Shown: piece after piece, positions 51,258-61,934 of the stretch
Numbering within the stretch: the first letter of the stretch is position 1
How the letters are laid out: every line of letters starts with the position of its first letter
Assembly (NCBI GenBank): GCA_964035575.1
Contig: OZ037900.1
Location: forward strand, 1,240,001 to 1,304,000
From: Rhynchopus sp. YZ270_cl-10
Lineage: Eukaryota > Euglenozoa > Diplonemea > Diplonemida > Diplonemidae
Direction: 5' to 3'
DNA: 64,000 nt
Notes under the pieces: model-generated
What the model saw: only the letters and a program-made list of their open reading frames with translations
What the model was told of the DNA's origin: nothing
The model's database searches: none
Position numbers and translations under genes: made by a program

Positions 51258-51362
51258 GGACCCCAGAAATGGGACATCCGTTAAAATTGGATCGATACAG
51301 AGAAGATTAGCATGGTCCCTGCGCAAGGATGACACGCATTAATCGAGAAAGTATCAACTTTT
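51258..51362 (+). ncRNA. U6: U6 snRNA, unit 2
   Basis: Same RNA body as at 23371. The base run just upstream reads GCATATATACTGG here and GCATTTTTACTGG in unit 1. Confidence 0.97.
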
Positions 51363-51582
51363 TTTTTGTCCCCCGGATCACACGTATTTTTTACACTGGT
51401 GTCTTCTTCATGCTTCCCAGACCAACACATATGTGCAGACATACCCATCACCCACAGGTGGCAAGTGGCAGGCTGCAGTAACCCATTGAAATATTGGTTT
51501 CAAAAAACGACCATATGGTTTATGCTACTGGCATGCTTCCCTGAGCATATACATGTCGAAAGCTGTGTAGAGAAAAAGAGCA

Positions 51583-51697
51583 ACCAACGATTTCTAAAGC
51601 TACAGTTTCTGTACTTCATTGGTATGGAAGCATGAAGATTATATTCTTCTCACACAACTTTGTCAAACATGGCCGGTTTCGAAAGAGACTGGCCTTT
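51583..51697 (+). ncRNA. SL: Spliced-leader RNA SLd, unit 2
   Basis: Counterpart of 23696, with intron changes (GATTATATTC for GATTACTC). Upstream box ATGCTTCCC at 51533. Confidence 0.94.
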
Positions 51698-51846
51698 TTT
51701 ACGTTAGCATGATTGTCTTTGTGTGTCTTTGTGCAAAGCAAAAAAAAACACACACAAGAAGTGAGGATCTTCAAAACCACGTTTTTGACCTGACCCACCT
51801 CCAACTAGACAACCCTGTCTTGTATTCCGACAATATGGTATCTATT

Positions 51847-52161
51847 GAGCCGGGATGTGTTGGCTGCATCCTGAAACCCCTAGCTTCTGGGGGGGCAAGC
51901 TTCTCCAGAACTGGGCACTCTTTGAGGTGGACCAAAGGCACCTTCAACTTCTGTGTTGATGTGTTGTCCGTGTTAGTCTACTGTCCTGTTTGCGGCCTTG
52001 GTGTAAACCAGGGCAACAATCAGAGTGAAATGGGGTGAACCGGGCCAGGCTGGTCTCACAGAGCAGCTCATAACTCCTGCAGTGGACAGTTCAAGGATCG
52101 CAGCACAGAGCAGAGTGAGGGTGTTTCCAACTCAATGGCTTGAACTGGAGAAGCGTTTCTT
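51847..52161 (+). ncRNA. 7SL: 7SL (SRP) RNA, unit 2
   Basis: Counterpart of 23961; class III box 57 bp upstream. Confidence 0.9.
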
Positions 52162-52324
52162 TTTTACATTTTTCCATGTGAACATTGTTTCCACATCACC
52201 ATACACATGTGTTGTTGATACACCCCACCACGTTGCCCAGACCATTCCTACCCACATTATTCACCACAAGTGGCATGTTTACCAGTACATGTTGGTGCTT
52301 AGAGCAATGTTAAGAAAAAGGGCA

Positions 52325-52439
52325 ACCAACGATTTCTAAAGCTACAGTTTCTGTACTTCATTGGTATGGAAGCATGAAGATTATATTCTTCTCACACAAC
52401 TTTGTCAAACATGGCCAGCCTCGAAAGAGACTGGCCTTT
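52325..52439 (+). ncRNA. SL: Spliced-leader RNA SLe, unit 2
   Basis: Counterpart of 24439. Confidence 0.92.
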
Positions 52440-52557
52440 TTTACGTCACCATGAGAAAAAACATTCACACATATGATGCATGTACAAAGTGTGTGTCACC
52501 CTGACCCACCTCCAACAAGACAACCCTGTCTTGTTTTCCCATACTCTCCCTATGTTT

Positions 52558-52882
52558 GGGTGCTAAGTTAGTGTGCTACTTCGAAACCAAACAACTCGTT
52601 CAGCAACAGCTAAAACTTGAAAAGACCTTTCTATTTAAGAAAATTCTTTACAATTTTTATGATGCGGTCCTGCTGTTGGGCCTGATATGGCCCAAGGCGG
52701 AACTACTTTCATATGATGTAAATCCCGTACGTTCGTACAGAATATTACCCATGATGATTATTCTTACATTAGCGTGTAACACTAATTCTGACTGCGTTCT
52801 ATTTCACACTTCAAATATTAGAACTGGATGTGGGGCTGCCAGTTTACTGGTGGTCCCGATCCAGCACACAACGCAAGCACCC
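52558..52882 (+). ncRNA. RNA X1, unit 2
   Basis: Counterpart of 24682. Differences are confined to the middle (for example CTATTTAAGAAAATTC for CTTATCAGAAAATTC, and GATGCGGTCCTGCTGTTGGG); both end domains are unchanged. Confidence 0.65.
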
Positions 52883-52965
52883 TTTTTTATATTTTCCCAC
52901 CCAGCACCCCCCCTGTGTCTGTGTTGTTGCCTAAGCATCGCCTTTTACAGGCTTCCTTGCAGGGA

Positions 52966-53068
52966 GTGTTCGGTCAAGTGATAGTGATGAAGAAGGACAG
53001 GGGCGAGTTTTCTCGTGAAATGCTTTGAAGCCTCTGACATTGAGAGGCTCGCTCCGACCTCTGTTTTT
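52966..53068 (+). ncRNA. Possible small RNA, unit 2
   Basis: Counterpart of 25091, unchanged although both flanks differ from unit 1. Confidence 0.3.
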
Positions 53069-53148
53069 AATAACCCACATCACAGTGGTAACCACTGTGT
53101 ATGTATGGTATGTATGGTATGTTTGTTTTTGTTTTGTTAAAAAAGAGG

Positions 53149-53334
53149 GTATGCCACTCCTGGATGTTGTGCAGCTCCAGGGCAACATGTGTGAACGGAC
53201 CAGGTTGCCCTGGCGACCCGTCACCCCAATGAGAAATTGCGTTAATATCATCAGTGCACAAGGCACTGTATCAGATATTAAGCTGATAAGAACAGATAAT
53301 ACACTTGATCTTAGCCAAAAGGCCGAGAAGGTAT
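53149..53334 (-). ncRNA. U2: U2 snRNA, unit 2
   Basis: Counterpart of 25291. The TATG microsatellite beyond its 3' end is shorter here than in unit 1. Confidence 0.96.
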
Positions 53335-54150
53335 GACTTCTTTTTAGTCCATACCGAATTCGACACCCATGTACAGGGAAGCATGATTATGATCAATATT
53401 ACTAGGAAACAACAAGGCAAGCAGATTACACACCCATGTCACAGGGAAGTAAGTGAAGGTGATGATCAATCTTATTAGTAAAAACAAGGCCGCCGAAGCA
53501 GCTACACAAATTGCCAATGTGGCAACGCCGAAGCGGCCCATGGCGGGAATTGGGTAGTTTTCAACCAGCAATCTCTCCACAGCGTCCCTATTTGGTCATT
53601 GCTTATGGAATTATCCCGAGCGCAAGAATACCTCCTTTTCTCCCAGTCGTGTCACAAAGCTATGTCCACAGGGAAGTGTGTTGGGGTGGTAACATATAGA
53701 CACCACGTAAAGTTAACACACCAAAACTACCACCGCCAATGTGCCTCCCTATAGACATCTGTGCAGCCGATAGGTGGAACAAACAAGGGCAAGACTGTAC
53801 TCTACACAGGATCTGTTTTTGAGTGCATTCGTGTTGAAGATTGTTTTCTTCGGCACAAGACCAAAGCTGGATGATGACATAGGTTGGGCATGTGCAGCAT
53901 GAGCACTTGCGATGATTGTCACATACTTCTTGTATTGTTTTGTCTCTCCCCTGTATGGCGCAGGGAAGAGTACCAGGCACAGCCCTTCCACTTACAGCTT
54001 GTTTTTAAGAAAAACCTCAAAAAAGGCTTCACATTACTTTTTTCACCTTCAAGGACATCTTGATCAATCAAGAAGTTACCACACTATCCTCGCTCTCAAC
54101 ATGCTTCCATGTGTAGCAAAGTGCACACAGCAATAGAACAAAACAGAGCC

Positions 54151-54259
54151 ATATCACGGTTCTTGCCCATATCGAACTCATCTTTCGCCTTTTACTAAAG
54201 ATGACCGTGGGTAAGAGCCACTAAGTGAAAGCATAATTTTTGAAGGGGCCTTTGTGTCT
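54151..54259 (+). ncRNA. U5: U5 snRNA, unit 3
   Basis: RNA body as at 358 although the ~150 bp upstream are changed. Upstream box ATGCTTCCA at 54101, still at -50. Confidence 0.92.
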
Positions 54260-54341
54260 CATCTGTTTTTAAGTCTTGACAACCACTACGCTTCCCTGAA
54301 GGTGTTGGAGTTTCGCATGTTGTTAAACTCAGCTAGAGGTT

Positions 54342-54498
54342 ACATACCTTACTGGTGTCTGACCTGATCAACAAGGGCGTCGACACACCAGTGGCCCTTG
54401 CATTGCACTGCGCAGGGGATACTGGTGGCACTAGCTTCGGCTGGCTTGCACAGTGAAATTTTTGACAGCGGCGGTGCTGTGCTTTGCACAAACCCGCC
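54342..54498 (+). ncRNA. U1: U1 snRNA, unit 3
   Basis: Body as at 549; upstream box ACGCTTCCC at 54288. Confidence 0.88.
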
Positions 54499-54787
54499 TT
54501 TTTAAACAAACAAACAAACCAAAACAAACGTGATCACACAAACCATCATGTTACCCAGTAAACCCAGTAAACCCAGCACACTGGTCTAGAGGGATCGACC
54601 ACTGAGTGGTGACCTGTGAGCACACAGGCACCTGCTCCGATGCAGTAGTGCAGCGCACTAAGTGCTGTGCTAAGGACTGGCCAAACTTGTTAAACCTGCT
54701 GACCCACAAACCGGTTTTCACAACCGAAGCAAAAACAAGCTCAGAAATAAAAAGCTCTTCAAAGGTTTTCGAACCTGACTCAGTATT

Positions 54788-54906
54788 GGATTCGGCCATA
54801 CTCTGGTGAATACACCTCATCCCGCCTGATTTGAGAAGTTAAGCACCAGCAGGCCTGGATAGTACTGGCGTGGGTGACCAGCTGGGAAGTCCGGGTGCTT
54901 GAATCC
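54788..54906 (+). rRNA. 5S: 5S rRNA, unit 3
   Basis: First of only two module copies in this unit. Confidence 0.96.
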
Positions 54907-55011
54907 TTTTTGCTTTTCTTCCGTGTTGGTGTGTGGTTTTAGGACATCCAGACCCTGACCCACCTCCAACAAGACAACCCTGTCTTGTATCCCTGTGTTT
55001 GTTGCACTATC

Positions 55012-55389
55012 CAGAGAGCAGAAATGAGGGGAGACTACACCACCGACGGTGCTTCAGCCTACAGGAGCATGCTGGAATGTGAATGCTGCATGACAGCATT
55101 CACAATTTCACCTTTGGTGAGATGGAGATGAGCGCAAAGGTGCAAAAATGCACAACAAAAACTGAGGAAGAGGCATCCATACTCCCCAGAAGGGACGTGC
55201 GCACCTGCAGCCAAAAATTCTCCTGTGCTTAATATCATGCGCGCTGGGGATGCCGAAATAGCTAAATTGTTGCAAGAAGTGGGACTAATTCCCAGGCAGT
55301 TGCCCTGTACAACATGCAAGTCCACAATGCCAGAAACACTGTACTGGACACCAAGATACTCCAAGAAGATCGCAAACTGGCCTTATTTT
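55012..55389 (+). ncRNA. RNA locus Y, unit 3
   Basis: The only Y copy of unit 3, one substitution seen (AAATTGTTGC for AAACTGTTGC). Class III box at 54955. Confidence 0.45.
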
Positions 55390-55542
55390 AGGTGAAATGA
55401 CCTAATGCAGAGTGCAGCGGAACAGGGGAGACAAATAAAGTTTCCTGTACCATGCAACACCCAAGACCTTTTGCACAAGTGAAGCAAAAACAAGCTCAGA
55501 AATAAAAAGCTCTTCAAAGGTTTTCCACCCAGACCCATTATT

Positions 55543-55661
55543 GGATTCGGCCATACTCTGGTGAATACACCTCATCCCGCCTGATTTGAGAAGTTAAGCA
55601 CCAGCAGGCCTGGATAGTACTGGCGTGGGTGACCAGCTGGGAAGTCCGGGTGCTTGAATCC
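55543..55661 (+). rRNA. 5S: 5S rRNA, unit 3
   Basis: Flanked upstream by the CCACCCAGACCC variant of the third unit-1 copy but with the AATAAAAAGC variant of the first two, so a recombinant module. Confidence 0.96.
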
Positions 55662-55744
55662 TTTTTTCCTTATTTGTGGTGTAACACACAGAAGTTGGTT
55701 GAAAAGTGAACTGATAGTATTCAGCGCAAAGCATGATTATTGAA

Positions 55745-55816
55745 GGGTATATAGCTCAGTGGTAGAGCATTCGGCTGCAGTCCGAACGGTCCCTGGTTCG
55801 AACCCGGGTGTGCCCT
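55745..55816 (+). tRNA. tRNA-Cys(GCA), unit 3
   Basis: Counterpart of 2707. Confidence 0.96.
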
Positions 55817-55917
55817 CTCTTTTTGTTTCAAGACCAGATTTTCTCTTGAGTGTTACTTCTCCCTTTTTGGTTTTGAATTCCATCCCCACCTTGTAAAGAT
55901 TCGTTTAAGAAATGTAA

Positions 55918-55990
55918 GGGGGTTTAGCTCAAATGGTAGAGCGCTCGCTCAGCATGCGAGAGGTAGAGGGATCGATACCCTCAATCTCCA
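55918..55990 (+). tRNA. tRNA-Ala(AGC), unit 3
   Basis: Counterpart of 2880, same odd loops kept. Confidence 0.88.
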
Positions 55991-56081
55991 AACATTTTTT
56001 GGCTTGGAAACACTGTTGTGATATTTCCAGATCTCGATTCTTTTTGGTACCAAAGAAAAAGAAGGAAGCGACAGAATTGTA

Positions 56082-56153
56082 TCTCCTATGGTGTAGTGGT
56101 TAGCACTCGAGACTCTGAATCTCGCGACCGCGGTTCGAATCCGCGTAGGAGAA
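56082..56153 (+). tRNA. tRNA-Gln(CTG), unit 3
   Basis: Counterpart of 3044. Confidence 0.96.
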
Positions 56154-56246
56154 CTTTCCTTTTTCTCCATTTCGTCCCTTGTTATTCTCCTCTATGACTG
56201 GTTGAAACACATTCCCACTTCCATATTCTTGTTGGCTTTTATTGAA

Positions 56247-56328
56247 GGCGAGATGGCCGAGTGGTCTAAGGCGCCAGGTTAAGGCCCTGGTCCCTTCGGG
56301 GGCGTGGGTTCAAACCCCACTCTCGTCA
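56247..56328 (+). tRNA. tRNA-Leu(AAG), unit 3
   Basis: Counterpart of 3209. Confidence 0.95.
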
Positions 56329-56417
56329 CTTGTTATTCTTTTTCATTTTCATTTTCAATCTATCCCTTTTGTTTTGTTTTCAAGATTGTGCAAAACACAA
56401 AAAGCACACTTGTCAGG

Positions 56418-56490
56418 TCCTCCTTGGCGCAGTCGGTAGCGCGTCAGGCTGTTAACCTGCAGGTCGTTGGTTCGAACCCAACAGGAGGAG
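56418..56490 (+). tRNA. tRNA-Asn(GTT), unit 3
   Basis: Counterpart of 3380. Confidence 0.96.
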
Positions 56491-56549
56491 ACTTTTTTCC
56501 CTTCTCAAACCATTTTCTGTTCTTTGCAAAAGTCATAAAAAACTGGGAA

Positions 56550-56631
56550 GGCGAGATGGCCGAGCGGTCTAAGGCGCCAGGTTTAGGCCCTGGTCTCTTC
56601 GGAGGCGTGGGTTCAAACCCCACTCTCGTCA
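56550..56631 (+). tRNA. tRNA-Leu(TAG), unit 3
   Basis: Counterpart of 3512. Confidence 0.95.
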
Positions 56632-56695
56632 CGTTATTACCATTTTTCCGCAGAAAACCCACCTCTTGTGGAAAACAGTTCCGGTCATTATTGTA

Positions 56696-56768
56696 GCAGC
56701 TATCGTCTAGTGGTTAGGACGCTCGCCTCACACGCGAGAGATCGTCGGTTCAATCCCGACTAGCTGTA
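56696..56768 (+). tRNA. tRNA-Val(CAC), unit 3
   Basis: Counterpart of 3658. Confidence 0.95.
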
Positions 56769-56858
56769 ATTTCTTTTTGAACTTTCCTTCACATTTTCGT
56801 TCAATGCAACGATCGAAAAGATGTCCCCATGCAGATAATAGTTTTGCCTACTATCAGA

Positions 56859-56930
56859 TCCGCTGTAGTATAGTGGTTAGAACAGCCGGCTCTCACCCGG
56901 CAGACCGGGGTTCAATTCCCCGCAGCGGAA
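56859..56930 (+). tRNA. tRNA-Glu(CTC), unit 3
   Basis: Counterpart of 3821. Confidence 0.96.
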
Positions 56931-57024
56931 AATACCTTTTTTTAGACCAAGTTTTGGAGAGAAGAATTTCTGACTTTTGAATATTAACGCCATCATGTAA
57001 ATCTGGATGAAGAAAATAATCAGT

Positions 57025-57096
57025 GGCTTAGTGGTCTAGTGGCATGATTCTCGCTTCGGGTGCGAGAGGTCCAGGGTTCGATTCCCTGCTGAGCCC
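57025..57096 (+). tRNA. tRNA-Pro(CGG), unit 3
   Basis: Counterpart of 3987. Confidence 0.96.
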
Positions 57097-57310
57097 CTCT
57101 TTTTATTTAGGTAGTTTCTTGCTTGGGAATTGTTTAGAAAAATTATTTCCACATCTTTTCGACCACCAAAATCCCAAGATGAGGAAGTTTGGAAAAGTGC
57201 ATTTTTGTGAAAGTATTTTGCCATATCTTTGTTGTCACCAAAATCCCAAGATGGTGAGAGAATCTTGAAAAATCATTTTCCATATTTTCACTTCCCAGTG
57301 AAAAAGAGAA

Positions 57311-57383
57311 TACCCATGGTGGGGATCGAACCCACAATCTTTCGCTTAGGAAGCGAACGCCTTATCCATTGGGCTACACGGGC
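57311..57383 (-). tRNA. tRNA-Arg(CCT), unit 3
   Basis: Counterpart of 4273. Confidence 0.95.
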
Positions 57384-57489
57384 CTAATAGTTTTACCTTC
57401 TTTCCTTTTCTCTGGGGTGGTCAAATTTAGGACAAGAGACTTTTCTGCATGACCACCCCACAATGATTCTTTGGTTTAAATGAATGTGA

Positions 57490-57562
57490 GCCTCCCTAGC
57501 TCAGTCGGTAGAGCGCAAGGCCCTTAACCTTGTGGTCGCGGGTTCGAGCCCCGCGGGAGGTG
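57490..57562 (+). tRNA. tRNA-Lys(CTT), unit 3
   Basis: Counterpart of 4452. Confidence 0.96.
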
Positions 57563-57897
57563 CTTTTCTTTTTGAATGTTTACGATTTTGCAGGTTTCTG
57601 AGATTTTGAGGCAAATGAAAACCAAAAAATATTTCCTCCACTTGATCTCAGTTCTGTTTCGTTGGCAAGTTGAGAGTGGAATTTGGGTGAAAATATGTGT
57701 TTTCCGAACCAACACAGGACTCCCACCGACCGGTGTAGGTTTTGCGTTCAACCAGGTGTGAACTGCTTCCACTCGCGAAAAGTGCCAGACCCTTTTGCTG
57801 GGGATAGCACGTTTCAGCCCCACAACTTATCTCCTTTCTGGGCATGTCCAGTGTGCTCAGCTGCCGCTTCTTGGCGACTCACCAGTACAGAATGGTG

Positions 57898-58230
57898 GAA
57901 TCCAGCACAGAATGGAATGGCTGGGAAATCCTTAGCAATCCATAATTCAGATGGAAAAACTCCTGACCTGGCTATTGAATTTTCGGATCATTTTCTCAGT
58001 CACAATGCAAGCACAGAATGGAAACCAAAACCAAGCACAGAATGGAACACGGCTATAAGACTCCAGCCATTCCATTCTGTGCTGGTTTTTCGTTTCCATT
58101 CTGTGCTTGCATTGTGACTGAGAAAATGATCTGAAAATTCAATACCCGGGTCAGGAGTTTTTTTTTCCACTCCTAACAAATCCTTACAGTAAGCCTATAA
58201 GTCTCCAGCCATTCCATTCTGTGCTGGTTT
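57898..58230. repeat. Inverted-repeat element, unit 3
   Basis: Counterpart of 4860; shares the two unit-2 variants. Confidence 0.75.
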
Positions 58231-58382
58231 TTGGAGCCCATTCTGTGAGCACTCGCTCGGGCCTGTACTGGAGTATAGCGGCCAGGCCATCTCCCTTCTG
58301 CGTTCCTGCCTGTCACATCCAGTGCTCAGTTGCTGCTTCTTCAGCACAACCGCATCACACATCACATCACCAAAAAATAGAA

Positions 58383-58454
58383 AGGCAACTGGGGGGATCG
58401 AACCCCCGACCCTTGGTTTACAAGACCAATGCTCTGCCACTGAGCTAAATCGCC
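58383..58454 (-). tRNA. tRNA-Thr(TGT), unit 3
   Basis: Counterpart of 5343. Confidence 0.95.
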
Positions 58455-58536
58455 GCTGATTAAGATGCTTTTGCTGTTTCTCCTGCGAAGAAGTTTTTCA
58501 AGACAACACAGAAAGGAAAGTGTGTAAAAAAAGAAA

Positions 58537-58607
58537 TGACCCTAGACGGAATCGAACCGCCGTTGATGGATTTGGAATCCATAGTGCTACCGCTACACCA
58601 TAGGGCC
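58537..58607 (-). tRNA. tRNA-Trp(CCA), unit 3
   Basis: Counterpart of 5497. Confidence 0.95.
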
Positions 58608-58692
58608 CATGATTTAGGGCTTCAATGCGTTTAGCATGAAGGTGGAAATTTTGCTGAAAATCCCACACAAAGGAAAAAGACACACAAAAAAG

Positions 58693-58765
58693 TGCGAGGT
58701 GCCAGGATCGAACTGACGACCTTAGGATTATGGGACCTACGCGCTCCCGACTGCGCCAACCTCGC
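58693..58765 (-). tRNA. tRNA-Met(CAT) elongator, unit 3
   Basis: Counterpart of 5653. Confidence 0.92.
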
Positions 58766-58889
58766 CTTGATATTATCGTATCATTAAGAAATACATGGGG
58801 TGCAAATTTCTACAGGTTTGTGTGGCAAAAAAATTTTTTTGAGCCAAAAAATTTTATGGGCTTCTGTGAAAACAATGACAGTTGTAGAA

Positions 58890-58973
58890 CCTCTCGTAGC
58901 TCAATTGGTAGAGCGCTCGACTGTAGAATACTCGGTTATCGAGCGGTCGCTGGTTCGATTCCGGCCGAGAGGA
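58890..58973 (+). tRNA. tRNA-Tyr(GTA) with intron, unit 3
   Basis: Counterpart of 5850. Confidence 0.94.
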
Positions 58974-59050
58974 TTTTTTTCGTTTTCGTGTTCCAGATTA
59001 TTTTCTGCAAACAGATGACTGCCTAAAAACAAAGAACGGTGAGAATTACA

Positions 59051-59132
59051 GCAGTCGTATCCAAGTGGTTACGGAGGTGGACTAGAAATCCATTGGGCTC
59101 TGCCCGCGCAGGTTCAAGTCCTGCCGACTGCG
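59051..59132 (+). tRNA. tRNA-Ser(AGA), unit 3
   Basis: Counterpart of 6011. Confidence 0.95.
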
Positions 59133-59230
59133 ATTCATTTTTTGTTCACGAATTTTCGTGCATTTTCGTCGTTTCTGTGCTCATTTTAGACCATTTTGAT
59201 GCGCGAAATTAAATCAGAGTGAAGATTGTA

Positions 59231-59302
59231 TCCTCGGTAGTATAGAGGTCAGTATTTCCGCCTGTCACGCGGAAGACCCGGGTTCAATTCCCGGCCGGGG
59301 AA
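59231..59302 (+). tRNA. tRNA-Asp(GTC), unit 3
   Basis: Counterpart of 6191. Confidence 0.96.
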
Positions 59303-59364
59303 TTCTTTTTTGTACAGGGCTCCCACTCATTGTTTCGTTTCTTTTCTGATGAAAATCAAATCAG

Positions 59365-59437
59365 GCCCCGTTGGCGCAATGGATAGCGCGTTGGACTTCG
59401 AATCCAAAGGTTGCGGGTTCGAGTCCCGCACGGGGTT
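59365..59437 (+). tRNA. tRNA-Arg(TCG), unit 3
   Basis: Counterpart of 6325. Confidence 0.96.
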
Positions 59438-59723
59438 AACTTTTTGAACATTGTTTTTTTGAACTTTTTTGAAAACACAAAAAAGTGAGAGGTTGGTGTC
59501 AAATGAATTACAGTGACAAGTTACAGTCACAACAGATAAAAACATTGGGTCCAGTGGGAAGGGGTCACCCCGGGATTTTGGATTTTTTGGTAGTCAACCC
59601 ACCCATAAGAACCTTGAAAAAATTTTGGGAAAAACTTGAAAACTGGAAATTCTTTGAAAAGCTGACATTTCAGAAAAAATTTTCTGAACATGAAAATTTT
59701 GCTTCCCCCTTTAAAAAAAGAAC

Positions 59724-59795
59724 TGCACTTACCGGGAGTCGAACCCGGGCCGCTCGCTTGGAAGGCGAGAATACTAACCGTTATACCATAAGTGC
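59724..59795 (-). tRNA. tRNA-Gly(TCC), unit 3
   Basis: Counterpart of 6668; the spacer before it is clearly diverged while the gene is not. Confidence 0.95.
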
Positions 59796-59884
59796 TGTTA
59801 CTTTCATGCAAAGTGTTTTCTTTGTGAGGGGCGATTTCAAAATGAAAATAATTTCAAATTCTTCAAATTGCCTAAAAAAAGAAG

Positions 59885-59956
59885 CAACCGTGGCAGGACT
59901 CGAACCTGCAACCGCCTGATCCGTGGTCAGGCGCTCTTCCATTGAGCCACACGGTC
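59885..59956 (-). tRNA. tRNA-Arg(ACG), unit 3
   Basis: Counterpart of 6829. Confidence 0.92.
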
Positions 59957-60045
59957 CATGTCTTTAGGCAATAGTATTTTTTATGTGGCCTGCATATTTT
60001 TGGAGTTGAAAAAAAAATTTAGACGGTTGATTGTACAGCTAAAAA

Positions 60046-60117
60046 AGCGGTTACCGAGAATTGAACTCGGGTCTCCCGTGCCACAAACGGGTGTTCTAAC
60101 CACTAAACCATAACCGC
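60046..60117 (-). tRNA. tRNA-His(GTG), unit 3
   Basis: Counterpart of 6988. Confidence 0.95.
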
Positions 60118-60233
60118 TTGAATATTCCCACTTATTGGGATCTCAGAAAGGGTTTTATTTCGAGGGATATTGTGAAATATTTTTCAACCATGCAACGAGC
60201 GGCAACTCGAGCACAATTTCGACTAATATCGTA

Positions 60234-60304
60234 GCGTAATTGGTCTAGTGGTAGAATGGCCCCCCGCCACGGGGTCGGCCCGGGTTCGATTCCCGGATTA
60301 CGCA
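60234..60304 (+). tRNA. tRNA-Gly(GCC), unit 3
   Basis: Counterpart of 7176. Confidence 0.95.
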
Positions 60305-60477
60305 CTCTCTTTTTGCGATTGACAAAAGCAAAACAATATGGTTTCGGACAGTTTCAGGTCAGTCACAAACTCGTTCAAAACGAAAAAGTGGAAATGATAT
60401 GTACTCTTTCTTGTGTAAGGATTCTTAGTGGAGAAAGAAATTTTTTGTCTGATGCCGGTTTTTGCTCGACATAGTAA

Positions 60478-60800
60478 GTCAGTTCAGTCACAACTTCCGT
60501 CACAATCGAAAAAAAATTTGACTCATATGTTTATAAACCCATGCTGACTTACATGTTTATTTGTTCACAAAAATCCCAGTTCATAAACATGTAAGTCAGT
60601 ATGGCCGCTCTGGTGGCCGCATGTTTTTGGGTTAACTTACGTGTTTATGAAAAACCTGACTTACATGTTTATTTGTTCACAAAATTCCCTGGGTTAATAA
60701 CCATGTAAGTCAGGTTTTTCATAACCATGTAAGTCAGGTTGGGACTACAACATGTTCATAAACCCAACCTGACTTACATGTATATTTCTTCACAAAATTC
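60478..60800. repeat. Expanded inverted repeats of TGACTTACATGTTTAT
   Basis: Several copies of ACATGTAAGTCAG and its complement within 300 bp, forming hairpins. The matching spot in units 1 and 2 (about 7480-7560) has only one pair. Confidence 0.8.
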
Positions 60801-60854
60801 CCAAGATATGGCCGGTGCACTGGTCAGAGACATCACGTTTGCGGGCCAACCCCC

Positions 60855-60963
60855 CTGTGCGCCCGATTAGCTTACCCCCCTGTGCGCCCGATTAGGAATA
60901 CCCCCCTGTGCGCCCGATTAGGGATCCCCCTGTGCGCCCGATTAGCTTACCCCCTGTGCGCCC
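60855..60963. repeat. ~26-bp repeat array, unit 3 (shorter)
   Basis: About five copies of CTGTGCGCCC(GATTAG), against eight in units 1 and 2. Confidence 0.88.
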
Positions 60964-61323
60964 ACCTACCTAGTCACTGTGACCAGGTGCCTGGTCAGAT
61001 CTGACCAGGTACCCTTACTAATATGCCTTACCAATATGGCCAGGGGTGTGGTATGTTGGGTGCACAAGGGAGTTTCACGATGGGGGAATACATGCTGGAC
61101 ATGTGCCTTATCTTATGCACAGGTGCAATGGATGGCATAGCAAACCCGTATGCCCATTGCGTGTGTGGGTTTGCTGGCCTAGGACTGTACGGAAAGTGCA
61201 CGGGTCCACCACAGTACAACCAGTCATGCACCAAGGGCAACTGGCTGTTTTATCAATTTTTGAACTTTTTTTTAGACATTGCCAAACCTTCTCCATAATC
61301 TGAGATCTTGGGAAACAAGATAA

Positions 61324-61395
61324 GCTCGCGTGGCGCAATGGAAGCGCGTCGGTTCCCGACGCCGGAGGTTGCGGGTTCGATCCCCGCCGCGAGTA
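61324..61395 (+). tRNA. tRNA-Arg(CCG), unit 3
   Basis: Counterpart of 8299. Confidence 0.9.
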
Positions 61396-61506
61396 CTTTT
61401 TGTTCATTCCAAAATATTTTTAGATTTCCTCCTTTGCCAAATTGAAAATTCAGAAATGCGAAAATATCAAAAAACAGCTCCGAAATTTGAAAGCAATTAA
61501 AAAGGA

Positions 61507-61578
61507 TTCCCCCTCCGGGGTTTGAACCCGGGTCGCCTGGGTGAAAGCCAGGTATACTAACCACTGTACTAAAGGGGA
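61507..61578 (-). tRNA. tRNA-Glu(TTC), unit 3
   Basis: Counterpart of 8508. Confidence 0.95.
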
Positions 61579-61675
61579 GGTGATACTTAGGCACAATCCA
61601 AAAAGGGTACTTTTGTGCAAGGAACACGGAATTTCAAACGAAAAAATAAATAAAAATGAAAATCCAAAAAGACAA

Positions 61676-61747
61676 GGGCTCGGCGGGGAATTGAACCCCG
61701 GACCTCTCGCACCCTAAGCGAGAATCATGCCACTAGACCACCGAGCC
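61676..61747 (-). tRNA. tRNA-Pro(AGG), unit 3
   Basis: Counterpart of 8678. Confidence 0.96.
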
Positions 61748-61861
61748 ACGAATTCTCTCGCATTCTCTTCGTAACGCGGCCATAAGTTTCCATCATTCCT
61801 TGTGTGTGTTTTCGTTTTGAATAAGGTCCCCATGTAAATGCTGTCTTCGCTAACAATCAGA

Positions 61862-61934
61862 TCCTCCTTGGCGCAGTCGGTAGCGCGTCAGGCTGTTAAC
61901 CTGCAGGTCGTTGGTTCGAACCCAACAGGAGGAG
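61862..61934 (+). tRNA. tRNA-Asn(GTT) second copy, unit 3
   Basis: Counterpart of 8864. Confidence 0.96.

Larger units (their letters stand above)
25934..53791. repeat. Tandem ncRNA unit 2
   Basis: Same gene order as unit 1 and almost the same sequence. It is longer because a fold-back element plus its 8-bp target duplication (1955 bp together) sits in a tRNA-Asp gene; small indels near SLe, X1 and U2 remove about 30 bp. Confidence 0.95.
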
